A DNA stretch of 64,000 nucleotides from Tupaia tana (GCA_026018925.1 JAKSZU010000013.1:75753791-75817790); one strand, 5' to 3'; numbered from the stretch's first letter, positions 45,790-57,979 are shown. Numbers and translations: made by a program. Notes: generated by a model from the sequence alone, not told the origin.

Positions 45790-46749
45790 TCTAAGGATCA
45801 CAGTAGCACTAAATCCTCCATCTGAAAACAAATTGTGTTTTAAATTATTCAAATTACATGTATGACAGAACATTCATCATTTCTCCAAGGAGAAACAATC
45901 ATCTTGATTGTCCTAAAAGGAATATAATGTGTCTTTTTCTTTCAGAGAAATGTAGAATGTGCAATAGCTTGAATTGCTATTGCAGTGATACTCAGTCAAA
46001 TGACTTCCTCATCTACCATTAAATATTATAGATACCATGAAATGAAGCTTGAAATGTAGAGTCAGAGACCATGTTCTCCTCTCTGCATTTCATATTTCCA
46101 GTACGGCTTCAAGACAAATATTAGAAATGGGATAGAGTTAGAATATTGAATGCATTAAGGAAAATAGTGTTAATTTGCAAAATATTGAAATTATGAAATA
46201 TGTCATCATGTATCAGAATATAACATGCTAATTCTCTGAGATAGAAAGATGAACATCCCACCATCCTTTCCCTCAGCAAGCTAACAGTGTAGTGAGAGAT
46301 ATCATCAGCACGTAATATTTATTAGTTGTAACACACATATACTGGTGTCTTGAACACCTCATAATAGAAATAAAGTCAGTGTTTCAGAAACAATTCAGTT
46401 ATCAGGAGTTTTGGTCAAGTATTACACAACTCTAGATATGATTCATAGCAGAATAGCAGGTAATGACTAGGCAGAAAAAATACTAGAAAAGATATTTCAA
46501 AAGACAGAAGGCATGCAAAGTGTAAGGAAGCAAAAAGAAACTGTGTACTCAAAAAATTGAAAGTAGATCCACATTACTGGTGTGTAGCAGGATGCAATAC
46601 AATAACAATACTAATTATTGTAATAGCTGTATTAGTTTAAACAATAGTTCATTTTAGCATGCCTGTAATATACCACCCCTTCTAATAGGAGCTAGATACG
46701 ATGTATTGAGTGCATCTGTTACTGTTTAAAGCCATATAGATCATATACA
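45790..46749. other. Unassigned, repeat-poor DNA
   Basis: Nothing recognised. Confidence 0.5.
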
Positions 46750-46876
46750 AGGGGTATTCAAAAAGTATATGAAAATGAATATTACGAAAAAACCTGTGCA
46801 TGAATCTCAAAATTGTTTTGCACCAAAATAAATTGAATTTTAATCCCATTTCCCCACACATTGTTAAACTCCTCTT
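46750..46876. mobile_element. Second mariner-like MITE family, copy 2
   Basis: Starts AGGGGTATTCAAAAAGTATA and ends TTGTTAAACTCCTCTT, imperfect inverted ends. The core (AAAACCTGTGCATGAATCTC, TTGCACCAAAATAAATTG) is reverse-complement related to 32540-32659. Confidence 0.75.
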
Positions 46877-46994
46877 GCATTTCTAAATCTACTTCTATTA
46901 TATAGCAATTTTACATATCTGTGCCACGTCATTTAATTCATGTACCAAGTCATGACATAGAATTTGTTTTCTTAAAATTTTAAAAACCTATTCA

Positions 46995-47222
46995 GGGTGG
47001 AATGCATGCGCACATGCATGAAAATTAGAGTGAATACCTCCATGGTGTCAGGTCACATTATAATCCCCTTCTTCCAGTTCTTCAGCCCATCAGATCTGGG
47101 GCACTTGAGCATATGCTTAGCTTGTGTTCAGGCTAACCAGCCGGGGATTCATATTGCAGTCACCATGTGGGATTCGGTTTGTCTTGAGCAACACATTACG
47201 ACCGCACCATGGAACCAGCCCT
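46995..47222 (-). mobile_element. t-SINE, old diverged copy
   Basis: GCATGCGCACATGCATG, TCACATTATAATCCCCTTCT, CATATGCTTAGCTTGTG and TGGGATTCGGTTTGTC follow the reverse SINE order. Ends CCATGGAACCAGCCC. Confidence 0.7.
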
Positions 47223-48830
47223 ATTCTCATTTTAAAGGTGAGGAAATTGATTTCCCAAAAAGTTAAGTAATTAATCTAGACTAGCCAATTCTGTCAGTTT
47301 TTGAGCCAGGAATCAAAGATATGTTTGACTCATATAATGAGTATATAACCTCTAAGAAATAAGGTTAAAGTAGACAATTATTACATTAAGCCTCTTGGTC
47401 TCCCATGAACCTGATGCAAGTGACACATAAAATATTTAAATCTGTAATGTTTTTTCTTTCTTTAAAAAAAAATTCTTGGATAAAATTAGTTTTATATACT
47501 AGAGTTTTATTCCAAATAAATAATGGGTGAGTTTGCATCATAAAATAACAATTTCTCATTATGTTATCTGGTACTAAATTATCATTATCAGTGTTGTGTA
47601 TAACTCCTCAAAGCAAAGGGATTGTGCCTTGCCATTAAAGCTGTGAATATCTTTATTTACTTTTTCAATCATTCTAGCTTCAATAGAAAGTGTTAAAGAA
47701 AAGATATTACTACTCTGTAAAATTTTGGTTTTATTCTTATTACTAGTGTTATTAGGTCACAAAAGTCACAGGGTAATTGTGTTCAATTCTCCTACCAATA
47801 TAAAAGCAATTCTCTTACAAAGCTAGAGAGCCACCTTAAGTATATCCGTCTTGTAATGTTGTAAAGCTGTTTTTTGTTTTTGTTTTCTTGCTGGGTGTTT
47901 TAGTGAGAAAGATGCTAAAGTGAAAAAGGCAAGAATATTATGATAGGTGAATTTGATTAAGTAAAACCCGAAAACTAAAAGCATTGCCTCCAAAGCCACT
48001 TCAAACTTTATAATTGTATTGCTAAGCAAAAGAAATCAGACACAATTGGGGGTATTATGATAAAACAAGTTTTCTGGGAAGGGCTGAGCTGTTTTATGAC
48101 TTAAAGCAGTGGGAGAAAGTTGAAACAGATTCTTTTAAAAATGAGTCTATTAACCATAAAATATCTGCCATCTATTTCAATATTTTGAAGCATCCTACAG
48201 AAAAGGGAAAAAAAGATGAACTCTGACCTTTATTCTCAGCATGCAATTGCATAATTGTATTGATGGCTCCTCCGTTCAGCCAGCAACTGAGTTTTCAACG
48301 CTTTCATATACTTGCTGGACCAACAAAGTATTATAGAATTCCTATCATTGAATCCCTTTAAGAAATGCTAAAGCTCAGTATACTTTAAAAGAGGTAAATA
48401 TATATTTTTAAAAAATGCCTGGAATGAAAATTTTGGTTCTCTGACCACAGGTGAAGTCTTGGGGTGCTTTTTTACATGTCATTTGCTGTTTTTATTTAGA
48501 AATAATTCCAGATGTATCTGTAAATATTTTCCTTCAAACTGGTGAGCATAAGCTTCAGAGATCTCTAACATCTTATTCACTGAAATGAAAATTATCATAA
48601 TGCAGAGCCTGGGCATTTTTAAGAAGCTGCCAAGAAATTAAAAGAGGATATGCATGTCTCCTCGACCAAAAATATTTTTTTTCTTTCTTTTCACAAAGTA
48701 TGTCTTAAAATACTTCATTGGATTGAGAGTGTCGTATTTTGTTTGAGAAAAAAAGGAAAACTCAGTTTCAGAAAATAATGTATTTTTGCAAGGCTTAGCT
48801 GCTTTATTCAAGGGAATAAAATCATGCCTT
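47223..48830. other. Repeat-poor stretch
   Basis: About 1.6 kb with no recognised repeat and no convincing exon. Some parts (47520-47720, 48200-48650) look less AT-monotonous. Confidence 0.5.
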
Positions 48831-48842
48831 AAAAGTCAAAGT

Positions 48843-49129
48843 CTGGGGCCAGCAGGTGGCATGGTGTTAAGGCACTTGGACTCTCACATGTCTGACCACA
48901 ATTTGAGTCCCAGACACAGAGGCTTGAAATTCATGTCAAGTCTGTGTGCATGCATGCCCAAAATTCCAGGAGAAGAATGGAGAAGAAGGGATTGCACCAA
49001 GGCCATCGCACTAGGGGGTGATTTCTTGGGTTCTCTCTCTCTTTCTCATGCAAGCAAAGTAAGGCACATACCCGATAGCAAAAATCTAAAAACAAAACAA
49101 AACAAAACAAAAAAGGCAAAAGAAAAGAA
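48843..49129 (+). mobile_element. t-SINE, type L, with TSD
   Basis: Head GGGGCCAGCAGGTGGCATGG, B-box ATTTGAGTCCC, body, CATACCCGATAGC, then AAAACAAAACAAAAC tail. AAAAGTCAAAGT flanks it exactly (48831-48842 and 49130-49141). Confidence 0.95.
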
Positions 49130-49141
49130 AAAGTCAAAGTA

Positions 49142-49614
49142 TTTTACTACTAGTATAAATATTATTAAAGTCTATTTATTTTCTTTTCTTTCATTTTGTC
49201 AAGTTATTACTCAAAAAGAAGAGAATGAAAGTAGACAATTAGGCAAACATTTCCAATGCTGGGTGAAGCATTTATACAGGCTACAGTTTTAACTAGAAAA
49301 GGCTATAAATGCATCTATAAACTGAATTCTGCAAGTACTTGAGCATACTGCTTAAATCATTTAGCACTTACTTGTAACTAATATAATCACTTAACTATGC
49401 ATTTATGCAAGATACTAGCATAGTAGTAGGTTAGATGCATACTTGAAAATATGCCTTAATGTCTTCAGTCCCTCACCCACCTGTTCTTCAACCTCTGCCA
49501 TTTGTCTTAGCACATTGTAGTGTCATCCCACTGAGTTCCCCAAGATTTGCCTTAGCCAATGGGATACTGAAGTATATGATACAAGTTTAAAGATCACTAG
49601 CTTGTTTATGCTTG
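49142..49614. other. Unassigned AT-rich DNA
   Basis: Nothing recognised. Confidence 0.5.
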
Positions 49615-49629
49615 ACTTCTTGCATTCTT

Positions 49630-49894
49630 TTTTTTGTAATTTTTTTTTCTTTTGGAGAGGTTTTTGCTATATGGCGTGTGCACTCGCCAGACAGAGACAG
49701 AGAGATAGAAAGCGAGAAATCACCCCCCAGGGGTGATGGCCACACCACAATCCCTTCTCCACTCTCCTCTCGGGATCTTGGGCACGCTCACACATGCGCC
49801 GGGCATGAGTTTTAAGCCACCGGGTCCAGGACGCAAACCGTAGTTGACTACACGGGAGTCCAGCGACATAGCCATTATGCTAACTGCTGGTCCC
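49630..49894 (-). mobile_element. t-SINE, type L, young, with TSD
   Basis: Reverse copy: T-rich tail, GGAGAGGTTTTTGCTATATG, CpG-bearing body, head CTAACTGCTGGTCCC. ACTTCTTGCATTCTT is duplicated exactly (49615-49629 and 49895-49909). Confidence 0.96.
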
Positions 49895-49909
49895 ACTTCT
49901 TGCATTCTT

Positions 49910-50947
49910 GTAATCTCTTCTAGGAGAAAACACTTAGTTACTAGCCCCGGGAAGATGACCAAGTAACATCAGCAGAGCCCAGTCTAGATTTGCAGGTATA
50001 GGAGGAGTAAATATCAATTGTATGTCCCTGAGTTTTTCTTTTATTATCAAGCATTTATATTTCAATAGATAATTAATATAGTTTTTATTATTCTTTCTTT
50101 GTTAATATAAATAGAAACAAATGTTTATCCTCTAAAATGGTAGCTATAATTATTTGAGGACTAAGTAAATTATGCAACTGAAATTCAACAATATAGCATT
50201 TTAGGTCATTTTAGTATGCGGCAATGTAGGTCTATCTTTTATAGTAAAGTCCATTGTGAGGAATTTTCTTACAAGTACATAGCTCTGAGAGTTCAAACTT
50301 GGCAGGAAGAGACTACATTTCAATTAAGTGTTCCCTTTGTAGCTATTACCTGGTGCCAGGGTGCTCGAGTAAGAGAGGAGAACACAGGATGAGGTTAAGC
50401 CTCCAATTGCCCCTTGGGCTGAGTACCACAAAGAGTTATAAATTGAAAGACAGAAAAAATGTTCAAATTAATGCCAAAAGGTAATAAATTGGATGATAGA
50501 GCACAGAGAATTTTAGAGGAGTGAAACCATTCTGAATGATACTATAATGATGTCTTTGTACATTTGTCAAAAACCATTGAATGTACAAAGCCAAGAGTGA
50601 AACCTAATGTATACTTTGAGCCTTGAGTGATAATGATGCTTTAATGTAAGTTCATCAGTTGTAAAAATTAAAACACTCTGGTGTGGGATATTGATAGCAG
50701 GGGAAGGCGTGCTTGTGTGGGAGCAGGATATCTATGAAAACTCTTTGTTCTTTCTGATCAATTTTGCTATAAGGTAATAAATCAATTTTGCCCTAAACTG
50801 CTCTAAAATAAAAAGTGTACATTTTAAGTATAATGAGTGTCAAGAGTGTATTTGCATTACTGTAGCAAACATGGCTTAGTAACTCAAACTACTTACTCAA
50901 GCAAAACAATATTTTTTTTTGAGGGAAATTGACTTTTGAGTAAGAAT
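49910..50947. other. Unassigned AT-rich DNA
   Basis: Nothing recognised. Confidence 0.5.
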
Positions 50948-50961
50948 AAAATTTGACTTTT

Positions 50962-51235
50962 TTTTTTTTTTTTTTGGAGAGGTTTTTGCTGTAAGTCGCA
51001 TGCGCTCACCAGACAGACAGATAGAGACAGAGAGACAGAAAGCAAGAAATCACCCACCCGAGGAGGTGGCCACACCGCAATCCCTTCTGCTCTATTCTCC
51101 TCTCAGGATCTTGGGCACACATGCACACATGCACACGCGCCCAGCGTGAGTCTAAGCCACCAGGTCTGGGACTCAAACTGCGGTCTACTATGTGGGAGTC
51201 CAGCAACATAGCCATTACGCTAACTGCTGGTCCCC
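50962..51235 (-). mobile_element. t-SINE, type L, young, with TSD
   Basis: Reverse copy: 18-base T-run, GGAGAGGTTTTTGCTGTAAG, GCACACATGCACACGCGCCC, head CTAACTGCTGGTCCCC. AAAATTTGACTTTT is duplicated exactly (50948-50961 and 51236-51249). Confidence 0.96.
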
Positions 51236-51249
51236 AAAATTTGACTTTT

Positions 51250-51629
51250 TAATAGTCACAATGGGGATACAATGCTTGTTTGTTTACTAAGTGGTTATTA
51301 ACTTTGAACAAAAATAAGATATACATATTCAAAATTATTTCTAAATAATTTACAAAGACATTTTTAATATAGTTGATGCATTCAAAATAAATGTGCAGGA
51401 TATTGATTTATGTTTATTTTGGGAGGAGAAACACCATATTTTTCATCAGCATCTCAAAGAGGATCAGCACTACAATGTAATAGAAACTTCAGACTAAAAT
51501 TACTCAGACAAGGAGTAAAGCTATTACATTTTATTTTAGCAAATACCATACTTGCAAAAGAATTAAGAATTGAGTAGGGACAGAGTAAAAAGATGATTAT
51601 GAAAATGAAGGCTCCAAGGAAAGCCAAAT
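51250..51629. other. Unassigned AT-rich DNA
   Basis: Nothing recognised. Confidence 0.5.
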
Positions 51630-51645
51630 AAGAGGTCTTTACATT

Positions 51646-51854
51646 GGGACCAGCAAGTGTCGAAGTGGTTAAGGTACTGGACACTCCCACATGGCCACTC
51701 CCACATGGCCAATCATGGTTCAAGTACCGGATCTGATGGCTTGCTTTCTCACTTTCCCTCTCCCTCTCTCTCTCTCTGTCTCTCTCTGTCTCTCTCTCTG
51801 GTCAAATTAAAATAAATGCATAAATAAGTAAAATTAAATCTAAAAAAGAAAAAC
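51646..51854 (+). mobile_element. t-SINE, type S, with TSD and internal duplication
   Basis: Head GGGACCAGCAAGTGTCGAAG, then CACTCCCACATGGC occurs twice in tandem (51683-51710 region) within the anticodon-arm part. B-box GGTTCAAGTACC, CT tract, GGTCAAATTAAAATAAATGC tail. Flanks AAGAGGTCTTTACATT (51630-51645) and AAGAAGTCTTTACATT (51855-51870). Confidence 0.94.
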
Positions 51855-51870
51855 AAGAAGTCTTTACATT

Positions 51871-53219
51871 AATTCAAGTAAAACGGGGCCATAATTGAAG
51901 TCAATGGAGGGTTGGTAAAAAGTGCAGTCATCTGCAATTTTTTTCTGTATCTGCCATTGAAGAGAGTACATGTCATCTTCGATGGCATACATGGGAAAAG
52001 AAGTGTGACCAGAGAAATTAGGCAAGTGCCAGCATCATCACCCAAAACACACTGCACAGACGGTCAGATGAACACCGCCATCTTGGCCCTCACTGAGTCC
52101 TAGAAGCCACAACTTCTGCCATGAGAACTAAACAATAGAGATCCTGTCGTAGAAAAGTCTATTCCTTATTCTCCAAGAAATGGGATGCGACACTTCTAGG
52201 TCTGCATGCATATTCCTCTGGCCCTGCTGCTTTTTATTATATTTTTATATATGATTTATTATATTTCAGTGTTGAAGGTAGACTTGGAGTATAACTGGTC
52301 ATATGACTGGCTTCAAAGGAGGCCGTGAAATTTAGTCTATAAAATTAATCTTATACGTGGGAATCTTGCTCTGTTTCCTGTGGAGATTTCATAGATGAGA
52401 CATTTATGTAATATAGGAGGTTTTCTGTAGACAGCAAGAAAAGACAGTGAAAAATAACCATTATAGACAGTTCTATATACACAATTGATCATTTAATACA
52501 TTTTCATATTTAGCACATTTATTGAGCTCCTAATATATCTTAAAAAGCATGTCAGGAAATGGGTATCAGTAATAAATAAGACAAGAACCTGCATTCTTAG
52601 GGCTTTCATTCTCCTAGAGAAAAAATAAAACACAATAAATAATAAACATACAAAAGACATACAAAAGTTGTAGACTCTCATGAGCTGATAACAGCCTAAA
52701 GAGATTAATAAATTGGAAAAGAAGATAGAAAGTACAGGAGAAAGATATTATTTTTAACAGAGTAGGCAGTGAGAAGAAAACTAACATTAAACTAAATCCT
52801 AGAAGGTGATAGAAAGGGAACACCCATTTTGATATATGAAGGAAAATAGAAGGTAAAGAAACTGGCAACTACAAAAATCTCTAAAGCGAAAGCATGTTCA
52901 AGGAATAGCAAGTCGGCCAAAGTGAGTGGGGTGGAGTGAGAATAAAAGCCATAGATGACACCACAGAGATTAAGAGAAGAGGGGATCTGTAGCAACCGTT
53001 AGGACTCTGTATCAAATAGAAGCCATTGTTGTCTAACATATTTTTCGAGTCACAATAATATGCCCAGTACTATATCATTAACTTAGAATATAATGTGATG
53101 GTTTCATAACTGTACTGTGTTAACTATTGTGACTAGAGATGCATTGCTTATGCACACAATAATCTCTAACTTTTGGGTCTTTAGAATGTGTTTTGGTTCA
53201 GGTATAACACATAACAACC
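51871..53219. other. Unassigned AT-rich DNA
   Basis: No gene or repeat recognised; several short frames lack any coding features. Confidence 0.5.
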
Positions 53220-53394
53220 TTCCCATCTCCCTCCTTCTCTCTTCTCTCTTTTCTCTCCTCTTCTCCTCCACCTCCCTCCTCCCTGCTCTTCCGCCCTTTT
53301 CCCTTCCACTCCTTCTCTTCCCTTCCCTTCCCTTCCTTTTTCTTCTACCCTTACCTTCCCTCTTTCCTTTCCTTTCCTCTTTCCTTTTCTTTCC
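53220..53394. repeat. Polypyrimidine (CT/CCTTT) tract
   Basis: About 175 bp almost purely C and T on the plus strand. It joins a SINE head and probably grew from that SINE's own reverse-strand GA tract. The polybasic minus-strand frame here is a by-product. Confidence 0.9.
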
Positions 53395-53548
53395 ACACTG
53401 CAATCCCTTCTCCTCCATTCTCCCCCAATGGGCACACATGTACATGCATCCAGTGTGTCTTTCAATCTGCAGGGTCTGAGACTATAACCATGAAGTCAGC
53501 TATGTGGGATCCAGCTTCTTCACCACCACCTCACCAGTGGGCCAGCTC
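53395..53548 (-). mobile_element. t-SINE fragment, type L
   Basis: ACTGCAATCCCTTCTCCTCC, CACACATGTACATGCATCC, AGCTATGTGGGATCCAGC and a head near CACCAGTGGGCCAGC. The tail end is replaced by the pyrimidine tract. Confidence 0.82.
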
Positions 53549-54844
53549 TTGCTTTCCTTTATGAACTGTAGCCCTATGCTGGATAGTTTTGTATCTATTT
53601 TCATAATCACTGTACTTCTTAAAAGTAAATTGAATTATCTCTAAAATGAAAGTTCTTTGAGTTTTAAAAGTGGGTATTATTGATTTAAACTAGAGACATA
53701 AAATGTTTGAAAAGTGCCAACAGGGGAAATGAGGTTATCTCATAGCTGGCAAACTACTGATTTATGACTTTCATTATGCTTCTACAATTAGAACAAAAGA
53801 TGTGAAACTTTGTGTTTAAATTATTATTTTTTCTATGAACAGATTTACTTCAAGATAAATGCCATAAAATAGTCACGTTAATAATATTACACAAAAGAAA
53901 GAATCAATATAAAATTCCCAGTGAGGTCTGCTTTGTTTCTGTTACATTCTCTCGCATTCCTTTCTTGAGAAGGCAGAATACACTAGAATAATTTAAACTA
54001 AATTATTCATGTTTTTCTTACCTCAGCTAATTCTTCTATAAAATAGCTGAAATAGACAATACACATAATTTCTCTATAAATAGTGATGGGAAAAAGAATT
54101 ATTAATGGTTTTAGAAATATCATTTTTTCTAGATGTTCCAGAAATTTCCTGGCAGACATAATTATTTAGCTAAAATTTATTTAGAGCTTAGTAATTTCAA
54201 GGTCTCATGAGAGTTGTAAAGATAGAAAGATAATTCTCATCTGTAAGAAGAAAATAATACTTAGCTAAAAAGAATAATAACATTGCACAAATTGTAATAT
54301 GGAGGGTAATGAGAGAGTAATACAAACACTCGTGCATGCAAAAAGAAAAAAATACTGCAAGAAGAGGTATGTACTGGTTATAATAGGGACACTAAAGTGA
54401 GAAGCTGTCTCAACTTTTGCTTCTCCTTTTCACTATAGAGAGATGCTATCTCCGTTTGTTTGGAAAATAAAGGAGACTCTTCCAGAGGAAGGAAGACTGG
54501 ACTCAAGTTTATGTTTTCATAAGCTTGTCAGTTTCTTTACCTTTTATTTTTCTTACATATATTAATATGGCTTCCTTCCTTACCACCTTCAGTACTTCAA
54601 TGTTCGTTTGCCTTTCTCTGCCTACCTGTCAAAAATGTTATCTTTCTCCAGTACTTTCTAAGCCCCTTTCAGATTTATTTTTCTCTTTAGGATGTATCAC
54701 CATATGAGAGTCTACAACTTTTACGTGTTTATTATTTCTTGCATTTTTTTTTTTTTTTTAGGAGCATGAGAGTCCTAAGAATGCAGATGGGCTTGGAGGA
54801 TAAGGCATTCTAGCTAAGGCAGAGGACATGTGAAAAGTCTTAAG
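53549..54844. other. Unassigned AT-rich DNA
   Basis: Nothing recognised; a T-run at 54745-54759. Confidence 0.5.
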
Positions 54845-54855
54845 ATTATGAGCTG

Positions 54856-55121
54856 AGGGAACCAGCAGTTAGCGTAATGGCTATGTCGCTGGACTCCCAC
54901 GTAGTCGACCGCGGTTCGCGTCCCGGACCCGGTGGCTTAAAACTCATGCCGGGCGCGTGTGCATGCGTGCCCAAAATCCCGAGAGGAGAATGGAGGAGAA
55001 GGGACTGCGGTGTGACCATCCCCCCTGGGGGGTGATTTCTCGCTTTCTGTCTCTCTGTCTCTCTCTGTCTGTCTGGCTAGCGCACGTGCCCTATAGCAAA
55101 AACCTCTCAAAAAAAAAAAAA
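54856..55121 (+). mobile_element. t-SINE, type L, youngest-looking copy, with TSD
   Basis: Consensus-like head AGGGAACCAGCAGTTAGCG with A-box TTAGCGTAATGG and B-box GGTTCGCGTCCC, many intact CpGs, CCCCCCTGGGGGGTGATTTC, GTGCCCTATAGC and an A-run. ATTATGAGCTG is repeated exactly (54845-54855 and 55122-55132). Confidence 0.96.
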
Positions 55122-55342
55122 ATTATGAGCTGGGGTGGAAATCTGAGAATCTTACCATTAAGTTGATCTGTCAGCATGCATAATTTGGGAGCAAACAAGG
55201 AATGAGTTGGAGGAACTGACCGCTGCTGGTCTGGGATATACACTGAAGGAGATGATACTATTTCTATGTAGGAAGATAATATGTTAAGTTTGAACGTTTA
55301 GTAATACTGTATGGCCACTGGTCAGTGATTGTAGATATTAAA

Positions 55343-55576
55343 TGGGGCCAGCAGGTGTGTGTTGGGTAAGGTACTGGACTCCCACACTGCTGAATGCAGT
55401 TCCAGTCCTAGTCTGGTGGCTTGAAAATCATTTCAGTGGATGTGCATGTGTGTCCAAAATCCTGAGGAGAGAATGGAGGAGAGAATGGAGGAGAAGGGAG
55501 GAGGATGGCCGATGTCTCATTCTCCTTCTTGTTGTCTCTCTCTGTTTCTTTCTCTGGTGAATGAACATGCCTTAAG

Positions 55577-55578
<2 letters not shown>
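55343..55578 (+). mobile_element. t-SINE, type L
   Basis: Head GGGGCCAGCAGGTGTGTGTTG, body with GAGAGAATGGAG duplicated in tandem (about 55466-55492), CT tract, GAACATGCCTTAAGAC, then a TA repeat instead of an A-tail. Confidence 0.88.

Positions 55579-55624
<46 letters not shown>
55579..55624. repeat. (TA)n microsatellite
   Basis: About 23 TA units at a SINE 3' end; probably grew from its tail. Confidence 0.95.
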
Positions 55625-55626
<2 letters not shown>

Positions 55627-56099
55627 CATAGAAAATAACCATCGATGCCCAGGTTTAGGGCTCATCTTTCTGACTCACATCCTAGGCTTTTCAAGAAGTA
55701 AAACGATGGATGTTCTCATCTGGAGCAGTCCTGTTGATCCTACCACTGAAACCTCACTCTTTTCAAACTCCTACACATAAGAGTCAGGCACAGAAGCAGT
55801 GACTACAGTCTGAGAAGAACAGGCAAAACAGGTGGAAAAGAAAACCGAGAGAAGCTTATACTGATGTATCAGCAAAATCCTGAGTTTAGCCTTTTTCTTA
55901 CTTTCAGACTGGAAAGATCACATACAAATTTACACGGACTTTGTTTATCTTCATTTATCACATGAATTTGTGTCCATATGTGTCACTGTCACTCAGTTTA
56001 ATTCTCAGATATAGCTAGGAGAAGAGTAGTCAATACAAACCCCCTTTGGAAAAGAGTGCAATGTAAATTTCAAGTGTGCAAAGCAATATCCTTGCCCAA
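55625..56099. other. Unassigned DNA
   Basis: Nothing recognised. Confidence 0.5.
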
Positions 56100-56230
56100 A
56101 GAACCTCTGAAACATTTATGACATACATGTCTTATGAGAAAACTATGCATGCATTTCAAGATTATTTTTGCACCAGAATTAAGTTGTACTTTAATTAATT
56201 CTTTCTACAGACTTGTTTCAAAGTCCCCTG
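56100..56230. mobile_element. Second mariner-like MITE family, copy 3
   Basis: AACTATGCATGCATTTCAAG and TTTTTGCACCAGAATTAAG match the core of the copies at 32540 and 46750. Ends (CTCTGAAACATTT, GTTTCAAAGTCCCC) are eroded. Confidence 0.65.
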
Positions 56231-56319
56231 ATATAAAAAGATTAACTTTTGTGGATATGTGTGTGTATGTGTGTGGTCGGGTGGAGGGGAATGACGTAGA
56301 AAAAGATTAAGAGACACTG

Positions 56320-56563
56320 GCCCAGCCAAGATGGTGCAGTCCATAATTTATCAAACTGTAGTTCTGGAAACCATATAGGCTGCTACAAGTTCAAATTCCC
56401 AGCCCTGCTGCTGACTTGAAATACTCTGAACATGAGTGGCCAGGTTATTAACAAACTGGAGGGCTAGAGGAAGTGAATTGTGATGTGATCAGATCCTGTG
56501 GAAGATGCTTCTTTCTCTCTTGTGTGCATGCGCTATCACGAATAAATAAACTAAAAAAAAATA
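56320..56563 (+). mobile_element. t-SINE, type C
   Basis: Head TGGCCCAGCCAAGATGGTGCAG, B-box-like AGTTCAAATTCCC, GATGTGATCAGATCCTGTG, CT tract, CATGCGCTATCACGAATAAA tail. The GGGAAGGTCC part is altered. Confidence 0.83.
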
Positions 56564-57000
56564 ATGAGCAATACTATTATGGTTAATATATACGGATCTG
56601 CAGACTTAGGTATATTCATCTTTATATTCCAATACCTTATATTATTCCAGACACATCGAAGCTACTCAAAAAGGACCATCAAATGAATTAAGGATGTTTC
56701 ATAAAAAAAGTGAATGAACCCCTAGCATATTAGTGTCACTGTATTATTTTTATTATTGAGAATGATGAAGATAGAGAGTAGGTGATATGTTTTTTAAAAA
56801 AATCACCTTGTCTAGTTATGGTTAATACAGTTTGGTTTAGTTTTTTTGTTTTGCTGTGTTCCACTTATGTTCAAAGTGGTTATTATCAAACAGCTTTAGG
56901 TTTTTGAAGAGTAAGGATATGACTATTTTCTGAAATCAAATAAAAACACTGCATGCTATCTATCTTTGGTTTGCCCCTCAAGATTCCATCTTTTTCTCTC
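56564..57000. other. Unassigned AT-rich DNA
   Basis: Nothing recognised. Confidence 0.5.
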
Positions 57001-57430
57001 TCATCTGACTCTGTTCAAGAAACTGACCTATATTGATTAAATCAGTTTGTTCTTTTGCCCTCTGGCTTCCAATTGGATTTGGCCAAAGGAGAGCAATTAA
57101 GAAATGTCAGTAAGCGGGGAGAGGGGATAAGATTTAGGGTGCATCCTCCTGGCACCTTCCCAGCATATCATCAAAGACTAGCTACATTTCTGCTGGGGAC
57201 CATCAGAGCACATCCCTCTTCTTGCTCCCTTGCCTTTTCAGGCCTAAAGTTAATGCACAACCTCACTGCTACTAACCTGAAACTGCTGCAATATCATAGT
57301 AATTTTTCTAACTCCACCCAGATGCTCTATTATACTCTTCAAATAAATCAGTTTTATTCTTACATTTATTCCCTCTTAGGACCCTATATGATATACCTCA
57401 TAATCAGTATTAATAAAATACAACTAATTT
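57001..57430. mobile_element. Possible ancient mammalian repeat
   Basis: CCCTCTGGCTTCCAATTGG with ATTTGGCCAAAGGAGAGC, a later pyrimidine-rich middle and a CTCTTCAAATAAATCAG end suggest an old eutherian interspersed repeat. The 125-codon frame 57055-57432 lies in it and lacks gene support. Confidence 0.45.
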
Positions 57431-57719
57431 GATGTTACATTGGTAAAATAATCAAGATATTTGTAATTGATCTCCTTACACACACACACACAAATAGAGC
57501 CATTAAAGTTCACGTACTTTTTCACTTTAAGGATCCCTTGTCTCCTTCATTAGTTTAAATTCTTCATTCAATGCCTGGCAATCTTTCAAAAGATATAGAT
57601 ACATATAATCTTACCAAGGCTTGTGCAACTAATCAATATTAGTTGCTGCTGAGAATAGAAAACTTACTCAGGAACATCTGTAACAACAGTGCCCTCAATT
57701 TCATAAGTAGATTTTGAAA

Positions 57720-57840
57720 AGATTTTTTTATACCTCTGATTTGATTATCACACATTGTATGCATGTTTTGAGAAACTATACCCCACAAATACGTACAATA
57801 ATTAAATGTAAATCAGAAATTATAATAAAAAGTAATCTTT
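57720..57840 (+). mobile_element. Possible L1MA-like 3' end
   Basis: TGATTATCACACATTGTATGC and ATACCCCACAAATACGTAC followed by AATAATTAAATGTAAATC match the pattern of an old forward L1 3' terminus. Confidence 0.55.
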
Positions 57841-57905
57841 TATAAAAAATAGTTTAATAGAAAGAACAAATTGTTCATATAATATCTAATAAGGTATTTT
57901 CAGGT

Positions 57906-57908
<3 letters not shown>

Positions 57909-57951
<43 letters not shown>
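57909..57951. repeat. (TA)n microsatellite
   Basis: About 20 TA units after GTGTG. Confidence 0.95.
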
Positions 57952-57955
<4 letters not shown>

Positions 57956-57979
57956 TTCACATATATACATAATAGAAAT

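Noticed and set aside
53104..53445. Strongly basic 113-codon minus-strand frame
   Set aside because: A translation of the polypyrimidine tract; low-complexity KRGE-rich peptide without a fold or family.
57055..57432. 125-codon plus-strand frame
   Set aside because: Overlaps what looks like an ancient interspersed repeat and contains no known domain.
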